From: Rhodobacterales bacterium RIFCSPHIGHO2_02_FULL_62_130
GTDB taxonomy: Bacteria; Pseudomonadota; Alphaproteobacteria; Rhodobacterales; Rhodobacteraceae
NCBI GenBank assembly: GCA_001828855.1
Contig: MHZT01000033.1
Location: forward strand, 1-64,000
DNA: 64,000 nucleotides
Direction: 5' to 3'
Every line of letters begins with the position of its first letter. Position 1 is the stretch's first letter. Positions 52,256-61,694 of this stretch are shown piece by piece. Position numbers and translations under genes: made by a program. The notes below the pieces were generated by a model. The model was not told where the DNA came from. It saw only the letters and a list, made by a program, of their open reading frames with translations, and ran no database searches.

Positions 52256-53275
52256 ATGTCGAAACCAATCGAGGGAGGCGCACCGCGAATGTCGTTCGGC
52301 ATCCTTGCCAGACGCCCCGAAACGGGATCGCTGGTCGGCCTCTTGCTGGTCTTTGCCTTCTTTTCCGTGATGGGTGGCGCCGTGTTCATCGGAGCGCCCG
52401 GCTGGTCAAGCTGGCTGAACATCGCGGCCGAGGTGGGCATCATTGCGCTGCCGGTCGGCCTTTTGATGATTGCCGGAGAGCTGGACATTTCGGTCGGCTC
52501 GATCATTCCTGCATCGTCGGTCACGGCGGCGGTGATCACGGGTTACTTCGGGCTTCCGGTTTTTCTTGGCATCGCCTGCGGTCTGGGCGTTGGTCTGATT
52601 GTCGGTTACGTCAATGGCTTGCTGGTCACGCGGACAACCATCCCGTCGCTGATCATCACCATCGGCACGATGTTCGTCCTGATGGGGTTGACGCTGGGTC
52701 TTGCCGTGCTGATCGCAGGGTCTACCAGTGTCTTTCTGGTGCCGGACCCCACGACGAAACTTCTGCTGGGCACCTTCATCGGCGGCATGTTCAACGTGTC
52801 GATCTTCTGGTGGGTCGGGTTCAGCCTGGTCTTGTTCTTTTTCTTGCATGTTTCGCCCATCGGGAACTGGGTCTTCGCTCTGGGTGGTGATCGGGTTAGC
52901 GCACGCAATGCGGGGATTCCGACGGCCGGTTTGACCATCGCGCTGTACATGCTCTCGGGCTTTGCGGCGGCATTCGTCGGCATCCTTCAACTGATGACCT
53001 ACCAGAACGCTCAGGTGGCTGCGGGCCAACCGTTCATCTTCAACTCGATCATGTGCGTGGTCATCGGGGGCGTGATGCTGAACGGCGGGGCAGGTTCGGT
53101 TGTCGGGATCGTCATCGGAACCGCGACCTTTTCCATCGTGAACCAAGGCATCTTTTTCTCGGGCCTCGATCCAAATGTCGGGTCGGTCATTATTGGTGTG
53201 CTGCTGCTGACTGCCGTCCTGTCGAATGACGGATTCCGCGCACTCGCGCTCAAATACTCCACCAAAAAGCGCTGA
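52256..53275 (+). CDS. RbsC-type ABC permease 1
   Basis: A 339-residue inner-membrane permease with many hydrophobic segments and the family signatures IAGELDISVGSIIPASS, a VGYVNGLLVTRTTIPSLIITI segment, GDRVSARNAGIPTAGLT and MCVVIGGVMLNGGAGSVVG. GGGGGAA precedes the ATG at 52256. It is followed 10 bp later by permease 2, a paralog, which suggests a heterodimeric channel. Confidence 0.9.
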   Translation: MSKPIEGGAPRMSFGILARRPETGSLVGLLLVFAFFSVMGGAVFIGAPGWSSWLNIAAEVGIIALPVGLLMIAGELDISVGSIIPASSVTAAVITGYFGLPVFLGIACGLGVGLIVGYVNGLLVTRTTIPSLIITIGTMFVLMGLTLGLAVLIAGSTSVFLVPDPTTKLLLGTFIGGMFNVSIFWWVGFSLVLFFFLHVSPIGNWVFALGGDRVSARNAGIPTAGLTIALYMLSGFAAAFVGILQLMTYQNAQVAAGQPFIFNSIMCVVIGGVMLNGGAGSVVGIVIGTATFSIVNQGIFFSGLDPNVGSVIIGVLLLTAVLSNDGFRALALKYSTKKR

Positions 53276-53285
53276 GGAGCCCGCG

Positions 53286-54296
53286 ATGTCCCCCTTCCTG
53301 CGACGCCCTGAAGCTGCTGCCATCATCAGTCTTTTCGCAATTCTTGCCTTTTACGCGGCATTGGGAGGCGTGAACCTTGGCACCCTGTTTGGGGCGGCAA
53401 GCTGGCTGAATTTCGCGGCGAATCTTGGGATCGTGGCGATCCCAGTTGGTATCCTGATGATCGGGGGCCATATCGACATCTCCATCGGGGCGATGATCCC
53501 GGCCGGGTCGATGACCATCGCAATCCTGTCAGGCTATTATGAGCTGCCGATCTGGGTCGGAATTCTGGGCACGCTGTCGCTTGCGGCTGTCGTTGGACTG
53601 GTGAACGGCATCCTGACTGCCCGTACGACGGTTCCGTCATTGATCATCACGCTGAGCACGCTTGTCGTGATGCAGGGTGTCGTGCTGGCCGGGGCCAATC
53701 TTCTGACCGGGGGGTCAAGCGTTGCCCTGACCTCGCCCGATTGGGCCAAATCGGTCTTCGGCAGTCTGATCGGCGGCAGTCATCAGGTCGTTATCTTCTG
53801 GTGGATGGGATTTGCTGCAATCCTTGCCTTTCTTTTGCACAAGACCAGGGTGGGCAACTGGGTGTTTGCTATGGGCGGCGATCTCGTTTCGGCCCGCAAT
53901 GCAGGCGTGCCCACCACGCGCCTGACCATCGTGCTGTTCATGCTATCGGCCATGAGCGCCGCCTTTGTCGGCATGTGCGGCGCGATCCAGTTCAACTCTG
54001 CACAGGTGTCGGGGGGGATGGGCTATATCTTCAACGCCATCGTCAGCGTTGTTGTCGGCGGTGTCGTCCTGACTGGTGGGTTCGGGTCGGTCCTCGGGAT
54101 CTTCGTTGGCACCATCACTTTCGCCATCGTCAGCCAGGGCATCTATTTCACTGACATCGACCGGAACTGGTCGAGCCTGATCATCGGGGTGACCCTGCTT
54201 CTTGCCGTCGCGATGAACGAAAGCTTCCGCAAATTCGCGCTTCGCTCGGGTCCAAAGCCCCGTGCCAGCGCCCAAGCCATCGCCGTCAAGGCGTAA
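53286..54296 (+). CDS. RbsC-type ABC permease 2
   Basis: A 336-residue paralog of permeases 1 and 3, with IGGHIDISIGAMIPAGS, VNGILTARTTVPSLIIT, GDLVSARNAGVPTTRLT and VVGGVVLTGGFGSVLG. It is coupled to permease 1 by a short spacer. It precedes binding protein 2 by 59 bp with GGGAGGAG before that gene. Three permeases with one ATPase suggest that channel combinations serve more than one ligand. Confidence 0.9.
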   Translation: MSPFLRRPEAAAIISLFAILAFYAALGGVNLGTLFGAASWLNFAANLGIVAIPVGILMIGGHIDISIGAMIPAGSMTIAILSGYYELPIWVGILGTLSLAAVVGLVNGILTARTTVPSLIITLSTLVVMQGVVLAGANLLTGGSSVALTSPDWAKSVFGSLIGGSHQVVIFWWMGFAAILAFLLHKTRVGNWVFAMGGDLVSARNAGVPTTRLTIVLFMLSAMSAAFVGMCGAIQFNSAQVSGGMGYIFNAIVSVVVGGVVLTGGFGSVLGIFVGTITFAIVSQGIYFTDIDRNWSSLIIGVTLLLAVAMNESFRKFALRSGPKPRASAQAIAVKA

Positions 54297-54355
54297 CGGG
54301 TCGGCAAACGACCATCACTCGCGCCGCTTCAAGCGCACAAAGGGAGGAGACAAGG

Positions 54356-55312
54356 ATGAACTTCAAGGCAAAGGCAATCGCTGCTGCAACTGCACTGGCG
54401 CTGATGTCAACGGCGGCCATGGCGCAGGACATTGCCGTGATCGCGGGCTCGGTCGAAGACGCATTCATGGACAAGATCAAGAAGGGCGTTGATGACGCGA
54501 CGGCGATGGTCACGCTGAACGGCGGCACGGTCCAGTATCTGCGCACGCAGAACTACGAAAACTTCGGCCCTGATCTTGTGACGCTGATCAACCAGGCCGT
54601 TGCACAGGGCGTTGACGGGATTGCCATCCCGATCTGGGTACCTGAAGCACAGATCCCCGCGCTGCAGGCGGCACGTGATGCTGGCATCGTGATCATGCAG
54701 TACAACTCGGGTCTGCCGGTCATGGCTGACACTGGCGCAATCAACTATTTCGGGTCCGACGAATATGCGGCAGGCGTGGGCGGCGGCAAGTATCTGGCCG
54801 AGAACGGTGCCAAACACATCGTCTGCCACATTCAGGTTCCGGGCGCGATCAACCTGACCGAGCGGTGCCGCGGTGTGACCGATGGCGCGACCGCTGCCGG
54901 TGCCAAAGTGACCGTGCTGGAGACCCCGCCGAACCTCGATGGCGACGTGACAGGCACCGCCGAGGCCTTCAAGGCCGCCATGATCGGCGATCCGACCATC
55001 GACGCGATCATCTCTTGCGCAGACTTCGGTGCTGCTGCTGCGGTCAATGCCGTGGAACAGACCGGAACCAAGCTTCTGACCGGCGCGTTCGACTTCAGCC
55101 CGGCCTCGCTTGACCGGATCAAGGCTGGCACCCAGACCATGGCAATCGACCAGCAGCCCTACCTGCAGGGCTTCCTCGCAACGTCGATGCTGTTTGCCCA
55201 CCTGAAGTTCGGCACCAACATCTCGACCAACCCCGTGCTGACCGGCCCGGCCATCATTGATGGTTCGAACGTCGATGCGGTTGTTGCTGGTGCCGCCCTC
55301 GGCGCACGCTGA
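54356..55312 (+). CDS. Periplasmic sugar/cyclitol-binding protein 2
   Basis: A 318-residue binding protein with a signal peptide (AAATALALMSTAAMA), IAVIAGSVEDAFMDKIKKG, LINQAVAQGVDGIAIPIWVP and the C-terminal GPAIIDGSNVDAVVAGAALG. It is a paralog of binding protein 1 with the same last motif (TGPGIIDAANVA there). It lies between permeases 2 and 3, so it may have arrived by duplication of a binding-protein/permease unit. A hairpin follows at 55324. Confidence 0.88.
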   Translation: MNFKAKAIAAATALALMSTAAMAQDIAVIAGSVEDAFMDKIKKGVDDATAMVTLNGGTVQYLRTQNYENFGPDLVTLINQAVAQGVDGIAIPIWVPEAQIPALQAARDAGIVIMQYNSGLPVMADTGAINYFGSDEYAAGVGGGKYLAENGAKHIVCHIQVPGAINLTERCRGVTDGATAAGAKVTVLETPPNLDGDVTGTAEAFKAAMIGDPTIDAIISCADFGAAAAVNAVEQTGTKLLTGAFDFSPASLDRIKAGTQTMAIDQQPYLQGFLATSMLFAHLKFGTNISTNPVLTGPAIIDGSNVDAVVAGAALGAR

Positions 55313-55323
55313 TCAATCCCTCT

Positions 55324-55351
55324 GTCCTCGGCCGGTTCGCTGGCCGGGGAC
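55324..55351 (+). terminator. Hairpin after binding-protein gene 2
   Basis: GTCCTCGGCC pairs with GGCCGGGGAC (one G-U pair) around an 8-nt loop, 12 bp after the stop codon. It mirrors the hairpin that follows binding protein 1. Confidence 0.5.
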
Positions 55352-55409
55352 ACTTTGGGCGCTGCCATTCTGGTAGCCCTGCACAGTTGCGCCTTCGGAG
55401 GAGATCGAA

Positions 55410-56489
55410 ATGGCAGAAACAAGCATCAAGGTGGGACCTGCCAGAAGCAGGGGTCTTTCAGTTCCCGGGTTCTTCCGCCGCCCGGAAGCGGGCGCCGCAG
55501 CCGGCTTCCTCCTGATCCTGATCTTTTTCAGCTACTTCGGGTGGGACAAGCAATTCGTTACAGCTTTGGGCAGCTCAACCTGGCTGAATTTCGCGTCAAA
55601 GGTCGGGATTATCGCCATCCCGATCGGCTTCCTGATGATTGCGGGTGAACTGGACATCTCGATCGGCGCTCTGATTCCCGCAGGTGGGATCGTGTTGGCG
55701 ATGTCAGTTGAAACATTCGGGCTGAACTTCTGGCTTGGCGCGGCCATCAGCCTCGGTGTCGCGGCAGCTATCGGCTACATCAATGGCCTTCTCGTGACGC
55801 GAACCAACGTTCCGTCGTTGATCGTGACACTGGCCACCCTCTTCGTCGTTGCTGGGCTGAACGCCTATGTTTCCAAACATCTGGCAGGAACGACACAGCA
55901 CAGCCTGCAAGACGTTGGCGCGGTGTCGGAGTTCCTGATGGGCGACTATCACACGCTGATCCTTGGGGCAGAGGCCACCGGCTTTGTCGTGTTTCAAAGC
56001 CTGCAAAGCTCGTTCTTCATCTGGATCGTCTTTGCCGCCGTCTGCTATTTCGTCCTGCACGTTTCGCCTTGGGGCAACTGGATCTTTGCCATGGGCGGAG
56101 ACCAGCAAAGTGCGCGCAATGCTGGCATCCCGACTGCGCGTCTGAAGATTTCGCTATTCATGCTCTCGGCCATGGCCGCGGCGCTGGTGGGGATGACCGA
56201 AGCCACACTGGCAAATTCGGCCAGCACGACGACCCAGTTCGGCATGATCTTCAACGCCATCATCTGTGTGGTGGTTGGGGGGGTGCTGCTGACCGGCGGT
56301 TTCGGCTCGGTCTTGGGCGTCGTCTTTGGCACGCTGACCTTCGGGATCGTGTTCCAGGGCATCAACTTCACGACCTTCGACAAGGACCTGAACCTCCTGT
56401 TCATCGGGGCGCTGCTCCTCTTCGCGGTCCTGATGAATGAGACCTTCCGGCGTATGGCGACCAATTGGTCGTCCACCAAGAAATCCTGA
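55410..56489 (+). CDS. RbsC-type ABC permease 3
   Basis: A 359-residue permease with IAGELDISIGALIPAGG, GYINGLLVTRTNVPSLIVTL, GDQQSARNAGIPTARLK and CVVVGGVLLTGGFGSVLG. It is longer than permeases 1 and 2 by an insertion of about 20 residues in the middle periplasmic loop (YVSKHLAGTTQHSLQDVGAV). It is followed 15 bp later by the ATPase gene. Confidence 0.9.
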   Translation: MAETSIKVGPARSRGLSVPGFFRRPEAGAAAGFLLILIFFSYFGWDKQFVTALGSSTWLNFASKVGIIAIPIGFLMIAGELDISIGALIPAGGIVLAMSVETFGLNFWLGAAISLGVAAAIGYINGLLVTRTNVPSLIVTLATLFVVAGLNAYVSKHLAGTTQHSLQDVGAVSEFLMGDYHTLILGAEATGFVVFQSLQSSFFIWIVFAAVCYFVLHVSPWGNWIFAMGGDQQSARNAGIPTARLKISLFMLSAMAAALVGMTEATLANSASTTTQFGMIFNAIICVVVGGVLLTGGFGSVLGVVFGTLTFGIVFQGINFTTFDKDLNLLFIGALLLFAVLMNETFRRMATNWSSTKKS

Positions 56490-56504
56490 TTGGGGGGAAC
56501 CAAA

Positions 56505-57329
56505 ATGTCCGATCAAAAACCGATCCTGGCCCTGCGCGGCGTCAACAAGAGCTTTGGCCCCATCGACGTCCTGCACGACATCAACCTTGAGGTGCGCGCT
56601 GGGGAAGTTCTTTGCCTGCTGGGTGACAACGGTGCCGGCAAATCGACGCTGATCAAGATCATGTCCGGCGTCCACCAGCCGACCAGTGGCACAATCGAGA
56701 TGGACGGTCAGGCCACCGGCCTGCCAACCCCGCGTGCCGCTTCCGAAAAGGGCATCGCGACCGTCCACCAGTTCGGCGGCACATTTCCTCTGATGTCCAT
56801 CGGCCGCAGCTTCTTTGTCGGCGTAGAGCCGACCAAGGGCTGGGGGCCGTTCAAGGTGTACGACCGCAAACGCGCCAACGAAATCGCCGTCAAGGCGGTG
56901 CAGAACTTCGGCATCACCCGTATCGATGACGGTGACCGGCTGGTGGGCGGTCTTTCAGGTGGGGAACGCCAGTCGCTCGCCATTGCCCGCGCGGTCCATT
57001 TCGGGGCGCGTGTACTCATCCTCGACGAGCCCACGGCGGCCTTGGGGGTCAAGCAGGCGGCCCACGTTTTGCGCATTGTGAACGAGGCAAAGCGGCGTGG
57101 CCTTGCGGTGATCTTCATCACTCACCAGGTCATGCACGCAATGGCCGTAGGGGACCACTTTGCCGTCTTGATCCGGGGTGCTGTGGCTGCCGATTTCAAG
57201 AAGGGCCAAAAGACCCGCGAAGAGATCACCGACCTGATGGCAGGCGGTGAAACCATGGCCAACCTCGAAGCCTCGATTGACGGTTACATGGCCAGCCATG
57301 ACGGGCACCCGCCCGCACCCGTGCATTAA
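56505..57329 (+). CDS. Single-domain ABC ATPase (FrcA type)
   Basis: A 274-residue ATPase with one nucleotide-binding domain: Walker A GDNGAGKST, the Q-loop region TVHQFGGTFPLM, signature LSGGERQ and Walker B VLILDEPTAA. This is half the size of RbsA-type proteins and of the ATPase in the first sugar operon; it resembles FrcA, which works as a homodimer. It is the only ATPase for three permeases. The ATG at 56505 follows GGGGGGAA. A 12-bp hairpin follows the gene. Confidence 0.9.
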   Translation: MSDQKPILALRGVNKSFGPIDVLHDINLEVRAGEVLCLLGDNGAGKSTLIKIMSGVHQPTSGTIEMDGQATGLPTPRAASEKGIATVHQFGGTFPLMSIGRSFFVGVEPTKGWGPFKVYDRKRANEIAVKAVQNFGITRIDDGDRLVGGLSGGERQSLAIARAVHFGARVLILDEPTAALGVKQAAHVLRIVNEAKRRGLAVIFITHQVMHAMAVGDHFAVLIRGAVAADFKKGQKTREEITDLMAGGETMANLEASIDGYMASHDGHPPAPVH

Positions 57330-57368
57330 GCTCCCTGGAAGGCTGCCTCCTCCACGTGGCCTTCCCTC

Positions 57369-57398
57369 ACCCGGGCCGGATTGCCCTCCGGCCCGGGT
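57369..57398 (+). terminator. Perfect 12-bp hairpin after the ATPase gene
   Basis: ACCCGGGCCGGA and TCCGGCCCGGGT flank the loop TTGCCC. It separates the transport genes from the catabolic genes and may partly terminate transcription there. No U-tract. Confidence 0.65.
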
Positions 57399-57436
57399 CC
57401 CAGATCAACCCAAGCAAGATGTCCAAGGCGGGAAGA

Positions 57437-58441
57437 ATGACAAAGAGAGTTGCCGTAATCGGCGCGGGCCTTATGGGGGCCGACCACGCAAGGATCGTGG
57501 CTGAAGACCTGCCGGGCGCGACCCTGCAAGTGGTTTGCGACATGGATCAGTCTCGGGCAAAGTCCATCGCCGACAGCCTTGGCGCCTTTGATGTCGCCAG
57601 TGATCCCGAGGCCGTGATTGCCCGTGCCGACGTCGATGCCGTGATTATCGCCAGCCCCGATTTCACGCACACACCGCTCAGCCTCGCTTGCATCAAGGCA
57701 GGCAAGCCGGTGCTTTGCGAAAAGCCACTGTCGCAGAAGCCCGAGGAATGCCTTGCGGTGATGGCCGCCGAACAAGCTGCCGGTCGCCGGTTCGTGCAAG
57801 TCGGTTTCATGCGCCGATTTGACCAATCCTACGTGGAAATGAAAGCCGCTCTGAACCAAGGCCATCTTGGCCGCGCGCTGATGATGCACAACTTCCACCG
57901 CAACGTAGAAACGCCCGCCGCCGATTTCACCGGCGCCATGGCGATCACCAACTCGGCCCCGCATGAGTTTGACGTGGTTCGCCATGTGCTGGGCTGCGAA
58001 TACGCCAGCATTTCGGCCTATCAGCCCAAGCGGTCGGATGCGCGGGTGGCACCTGTCGTGATGGTCCTCGAGACCACCGAAGGCCAGCTGGTCACCATCG
58101 AGATCAACAACAATGCCGCCTATGGCTATGACGTGCGCGCCGAACTGGTCGGTGAGGCGGGGTCGGTTGCCATGAACAACGTGGCCTATACCCGCACCGA
58201 CATGCGGCTTGCCTCTTCCACGCGATATGATGCCGATTGGCGCAGCCGGTATCTCGAGGCCTATGTCCGGCAGAACCGCGACTTCCTGCATTTCGTGAAT
58301 ACGGGCGAATTCACCAAGACCGGCTCCAGTGCCTGGGATGGTTATGCCGCAGCGCAGGTTGCCGAGACCGGGGCGCGCGCGCTTGCGTCTGGCACCAAAC
58401 TCGCGGTCGAAATGATCGCCAAACCGGAGTTCTACGTATGA
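57437..58441 (+). CDS. Gfo/Idh/MocA oxidoreductase, inositol-2-dehydrogenase-like
   Basis: A 334-residue dehydrogenase with KRVAVIGAGLMGADHA, CEKPLSQKPEECL, GFMRRFDQSYVEMKA and NSAPHEFDVVRHVLG (the Asp/His catalytic pair). By eye it is closest to inositol 2-dehydrogenases, which oxidise a cyclitol hydroxyl to a ketone. The ATG at 57437 has GGGAAG directly before it; 57419 is possible. The stop overlaps the next gene by ATGA. Confidence 0.82.
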   Translation: MTKRVAVIGAGLMGADHARIVAEDLPGATLQVVCDMDQSRAKSIADSLGAFDVASDPEAVIARADVDAVIIASPDFTHTPLSLACIKAGKPVLCEKPLSQKPEECLAVMAAEQAAGRRFVQVGFMRRFDQSYVEMKAALNQGHLGRALMMHNFHRNVETPAADFTGAMAITNSAPHEFDVVRHVLGCEYASISAYQPKRSDARVAPVVMVLETTEGQLVTIEINNNAAYGYDVRAELVGEAGSVAMNNVAYTRTDMRLASSTRYDADWRSRYLEAYVRQNRDFLHFVNTGEFTKTGSSAWDGYAAAQVAETGARALASGTKLAVEMIAKPEFYV

Positions 58442-59397
58442 AACTGGGATTTGTATCCGACAGCCTTGGGGCCGTGTCGTTTGACGCCATGCTGGACCAC
58501 GCCGCACGCATGGGCGTGTCGGGGGTCGAGGTGAACACCTGCGGCTGGTCCACAGCACCCCATTTCGACCTGAAAGCGATGCTGGGCAATGCCGCAAAGC
58601 AGAAGGCCTTTCTCAAGGCGTTTTCGGACCGTGGGCTGGACGTCATCAGCCTGAACGCCAACGGCAACCCCCTGCATCCCACCGATCCAAAGCAGGGCGC
58701 AGACCTGCGCGATACGATCCGCGTCGCAGGTGAAATGGGCATCAAGATAGTTTGCACCATGTCGGGTCTTCCGGCTGGGTCGGCAAATGACCAGATGCCG
58801 AACTGGGTCGTCTCCTCCTGGCCGCCCGAAACGCAGGAAATCCTTCAGTATCAGTGGCAGGAGAAACTGATCCCGTTCTGGGCCGAAATCGTCGAGCTGG
58901 CCAAGGCAAATGGCGTCGAGAAGATCGCGCTGGAACTTCACGGCAACCAGTGCGTCTATAACGTGCCCTCGCTGTTCAAACTGCGCGATGCCGTGGGCCC
59001 CGTGATCGGTGCCAACCTTGACCCCAGCCATCTGTTCTGGATGGGCGCTGACCCGCTGATCGCGGCCGAGCGTCTGGGCGAGGCGATCTATCATGTCCAC
59101 GCCAAAGATACCTTCCTCAATGCCCCGGTGCAGGCCACCACCAGCCTCTTGGAAAACGGCAGCCTGATGGACATTCCCGCCCGCAGCTGGAGCTACATCA
59201 CCCTTGGCTTTGGCCATGGCGAGGAATGGTGGCGGCAGTTTTGCTACCGCCTCAAAATGGGTGGCTATGACGGCTGGCTGTCGATCGAGCATGAAGACGT
59301 GCTCTTGAACTCGCTGGAAGGGCTCGAGAAATCCGTGGCGCTTTTGCAGGGCGTCATGCCGAAGGCGCCCGCCGATTACCAACCTCAAGCAATCTGA
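58438..59397 (+). CDS. TIM-barrel isomerase/epimerase-like protein 1 of the cluster
   Basis: A 319-residue AP-endonuclease-2-family barrel with GVSGVEVNTCGW, IALELHGNQCVYN, GANLDPSHLFWMG, YHVHAKDTF and WLSIEHEDVLL forming the metal site. It resembles the MocC/IolE-like group acting on keto-cyclitols. It is coupled by ATGA to the dehydrogenase before it, so it most likely acts on that enzyme's product. The reaction is inference. Confidence 0.8.
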   Translation: MKLGFVSDSLGAVSFDAMLDHAARMGVSGVEVNTCGWSTAPHFDLKAMLGNAAKQKAFLKAFSDRGLDVISLNANGNPLHPTDPKQGADLRDTIRVAGEMGIKIVCTMSGLPAGSANDQMPNWVVSSWPPETQEILQYQWQEKLIPFWAEIVELAKANGVEKIALELHGNQCVYNVPSLFKLRDAVGPVIGANLDPSHLFWMGADPLIAAERLGEAIYHVHAKDTFLNAPVQATTSLLENGSLMDIPARSWSYITLGFGHGEEWWRQFCYRLKMGGYDGWLSIEHEDVLLNSLEGLEKSVALLQGVMPKAPADYQPQAI

Positions 59398-59407
59398 GAG
59401 AGACGCC

Positions 59408-59716
59408 ATGGCCTGGATTGATGCCTGTTCAACCAATGATATCGACGCCGAAGACGTGATCCGCTTTGACCACGGTGGCCGCACCTTTGCGATCTACCGC
59501 AACCATGAAGATGGCTATTTCTGTACCGATGGCCTTTGCACCCACGAAGATATCCATCTGGCCGATGGGCTGGTGATGGAGAACACCATCGAATGCCCAA
59601 AGCATTCCTCGATCTTCGACTTCACCACCGGCGAGGTTGAGACTCCCCCGGCTTGTAACAACCTGCACTGCTACAAGACGAAGGTTGAAGGCGGGCGCGT
59701 GCTGGTGGACATCTGA
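59408..59716 (+). CDS. Rieske-type [2Fe-2S] ferredoxin (MocE-like)
   Basis: A 102-residue Rieske protein with the cluster ligands in CTHEDIHL and CPKHSSIFD (C-x-H and C-x2-H). It is the size of MocE and of small dioxygenase ferredoxins and has no signal, so it works in the cytoplasm. It would pass electrons from the reductase at 60492 to the membrane di-iron oxygenases at 50066 and 63566. It lies in a run of closely packed catabolic genes. Confidence 0.88.
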   Translation: MAWIDACSTNDIDAEDVIRFDHGGRTFAIYRNHEDGYFCTDGLCTHEDIHLADGLVMENTIECPKHSSIFDFTTGEVETPPACNNLHCYKTKVEGGRVLVDI

Positions 59717-59717
59717 C

Positions 59718-60491
59718 ATGGCTTTTCAGCTTGCCGCCTGCGCGGAGATGCTTTGGCGCGACCGCCCTATTTCATGGCGTGCAAGTCGCCTGAAGGAAAT
59801 GGGCTTTGGCGTTGGTCTTTGGAACTGGACCGACTGGGATGTGACGGCGCTGGAACGCACGGGTGCGACCTTCACGATCATGAACGGCTATCTCAAGGGA
59901 AGGCTTAGCGACAAGGACGGTGCCGCGGCGCTGCTGAAATCAGTGCGCGAGACTGTGGCCGTCGGGAAAAGGCTGGGAGTTCATCGGCTGAACCTTCATG
60001 GCACCGGCCTTGGGGACATGGGAATTCCGATACCAAAGATCGGAAGTTTCGCCCCCGGCATGGTGACCCGCGCCCGTGACACGCTTCACCGCATCTGCGA
60101 CTTGGCCGAAGCCGAGGGTGTTGTCTTCACGCTGGAGAACCTGAACCCGATTGACCATCCGGGCTGTCCGTTCGGCTCGACGGCGGAGGTTCTGGCCCTG
60201 GTGTCGGCTGTGAACCGGCCACAACTGCGCATCAATCTTGATCTGTACCACACCCAGATTGGCGAGGGTGACCTGATCCGCTGGTGTGAGGCTTGCCTGC
60301 CTTGGATCGGTGAAGTGCAGGTCGCGGACAACCCCGGCCGCCTTGAGCCCGGCACAGGCGAGATCAATTACGTCAGCGTTGCGAAGGCTCTGCGTGACAT
60401 GAACTACGATGGCCCAGTCGGTATGGAAGCCTTTGCTGCCAAGGAGCCCGAAGCCGCGCTTGAGGCATTCCGCGCGGCGTTCACGGTGTAG
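59718..60491 (+). CDS. Hydroxypyruvate-isomerase-like TIM-barrel protein
   Basis: A 257-residue barrel with FTLENLNPIDHPG, INLDLYHTQIGEGDLI, IGEVQVADNPGR and EPGTGEINY, motifs shared with the hydroxypyruvate isomerase (Hyi) and YgbM group. It begins 1 bp after the Rieske gene and ends directly at the reductase start. Relatives isomerise small or four-carbon keto compounds, so it may handle a ring-cleavage product. The substrate is unknown. Confidence 0.78.
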   Translation: MAFQLAACAEMLWRDRPISWRASRLKEMGFGVGLWNWTDWDVTALERTGATFTIMNGYLKGRLSDKDGAAALLKSVRETVAVGKRLGVHRLNLHGTGLGDMGIPIPKIGSFAPGMVTRARDTLHRICDLAEAEGVVFTLENLNPIDHPGCPFGSTAEVLALVSAVNRPQLRINLDLYHTQIGEGDLIRWCEACLPWIGEVQVADNPGRLEPGTGEINYVSVAKALRDMNYDGPVGMEAFAAKEPEAALEAFRAAFTV

Positions 60492-61676
60492 ATGATGAGC
60501 GGTGTCGTCATCATCGGTGCAGGAGAATGCGGCGTTCGGGCCGCGTTTGCCTTGCGCGAACACGGATACAAGGGCGAACTCACTCTGATCGGAGCCGAGG
60601 CCGCATTACCCTATGAACGCCCCCCGCTTTCGAAAGCAGGCGAGATCAGGCTGATCCGAACGGCCGAAGCTTACTCCGATAACCAAATAGCGCTGCGCCT
60701 GGGAAAGGTGGTTACCAACATCGATTTCGGCAGTCGTCTGGTTTTCCTGTCGGGCGGCGAGGCATTGGCCTACGACCATCTGCTTTTTACGACCGGCGCA
60801 CGCGCGCGTCTGTTTTCCGGCGTGGAAGGTTGCCTGACCTTGCGCACCGATCTTGATGCGCAGGTCATCCTGTCCCGGCTGTCACCCGGCGCCAAGATCG
60901 GCATCATCGGGGGTGGCTTTATCGGCTTGGAACTCGCGGCACTGGCCCGCAAGGCAGGTGCCGAGGTGACGGTTATTGAAGCGGGCCCACGTCTTCTGGG
61001 GCGCGCCGTCCCGCCGCAGATCGCGCGTGTCTTGCAAGAAAGGCACAGCCTCGAGGGGGTCAGCCTGATGCTTGATACCGGGGTCGTCGGCGCCAGTGCG
61101 AACCAAATCGTTTTGGCAGATGGCACGCTACTGGAATTTGACGCTGTGATCGCTGGCGTGGGTTCTCTGCCAGAGACAGCATTGGCTGAAGCTGCCGGAT
61201 TGGCTGTGCGGAACGGGATCGCCGTCGATGGCGATTTTCGGACCTCGGCGCCTCAGGTCTTTGCGGCAGGCGATTGCTGCAACTTTGACTGGCGCGGTCA
61301 GCAGGTCAGGCTGGAAAGCTGGAAGGCCGCACAGGATCAGGGCGAGCATGTCGCGCTGTCAATTCTGGGGCGGTCGGTTCCGTACAACAAGGTTCCATGG
61401 TTCTGGTCGGATCAATACGATCTGAGCCTTCAAGTCGCCGGGATTTTCGATCTGGGCGCGCCCATTCATAGCCGCGCAACTGGCGACGGCACGACCGTCG
61501 TTTTTCAGTGTGACGCCCAGCAAAACCTTGTCGCCGCGGCCGGCATCGGGCCCGGCAATGCAACATCCAAGGACATCCGGATCTTCGAGAAACTCATCGA
61601 GCGGCAGACCATCGTCGACGCGGGCCGCTTGGCCGATCCCTCACAAAATCTGAAGCGGCTGCTTGCCGCCACCTGA
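60492..61676 (+). CDS. FAD-dependent NAD(P)H-ferredoxin reductase (MocF-like)
   Basis: A 394-residue flavoprotein of the rubredoxin/Rieske-ferredoxin reductase family: FAD-binding VVIIGAGECGVRAAFALRE, YERPPLSK, NAD(P)-binding GIIGGGFIGLELAALARK, and the second FAD motif VFAAGDCCNF. It would reduce the Rieske ferredoxin at 59408. With the membrane oxygenase these three genes form a complete monooxygenase system as in mocDEF. The start ATG at 60492 directly abuts the preceding stop. Confidence 0.88.
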   Translation: MMSGVVIIGAGECGVRAAFALREHGYKGELTLIGAEAALPYERPPLSKAGEIRLIRTAEAYSDNQIALRLGKVVTNIDFGSRLVFLSGGEALAYDHLLFTTGARARLFSGVEGCLTLRTDLDAQVILSRLSPGAKIGIIGGGFIGLELAALARKAGAEVTVIEAGPRLLGRAVPPQIARVLQERHSLEGVSLMLDTGVVGASANQIVLADGTLLEFDAVIAGVGSLPETALAEAAGLAVRNGIAVDGDFRTSAPQVFAAGDCCNFDWRGQQVRLESWKAAQDQGEHVALSILGRSVPYNKVPWFWSDQYDLSLQVAGIFDLGAPIHSRATGDGTTVVFQCDAQQNLVAAAGIGPGNATSKDIRIFEKLIERQTIVDAGRLADPSQNLKRLLAAT

Positions 61677-61694
61677 GCCAAAAAGGAAAGACCC

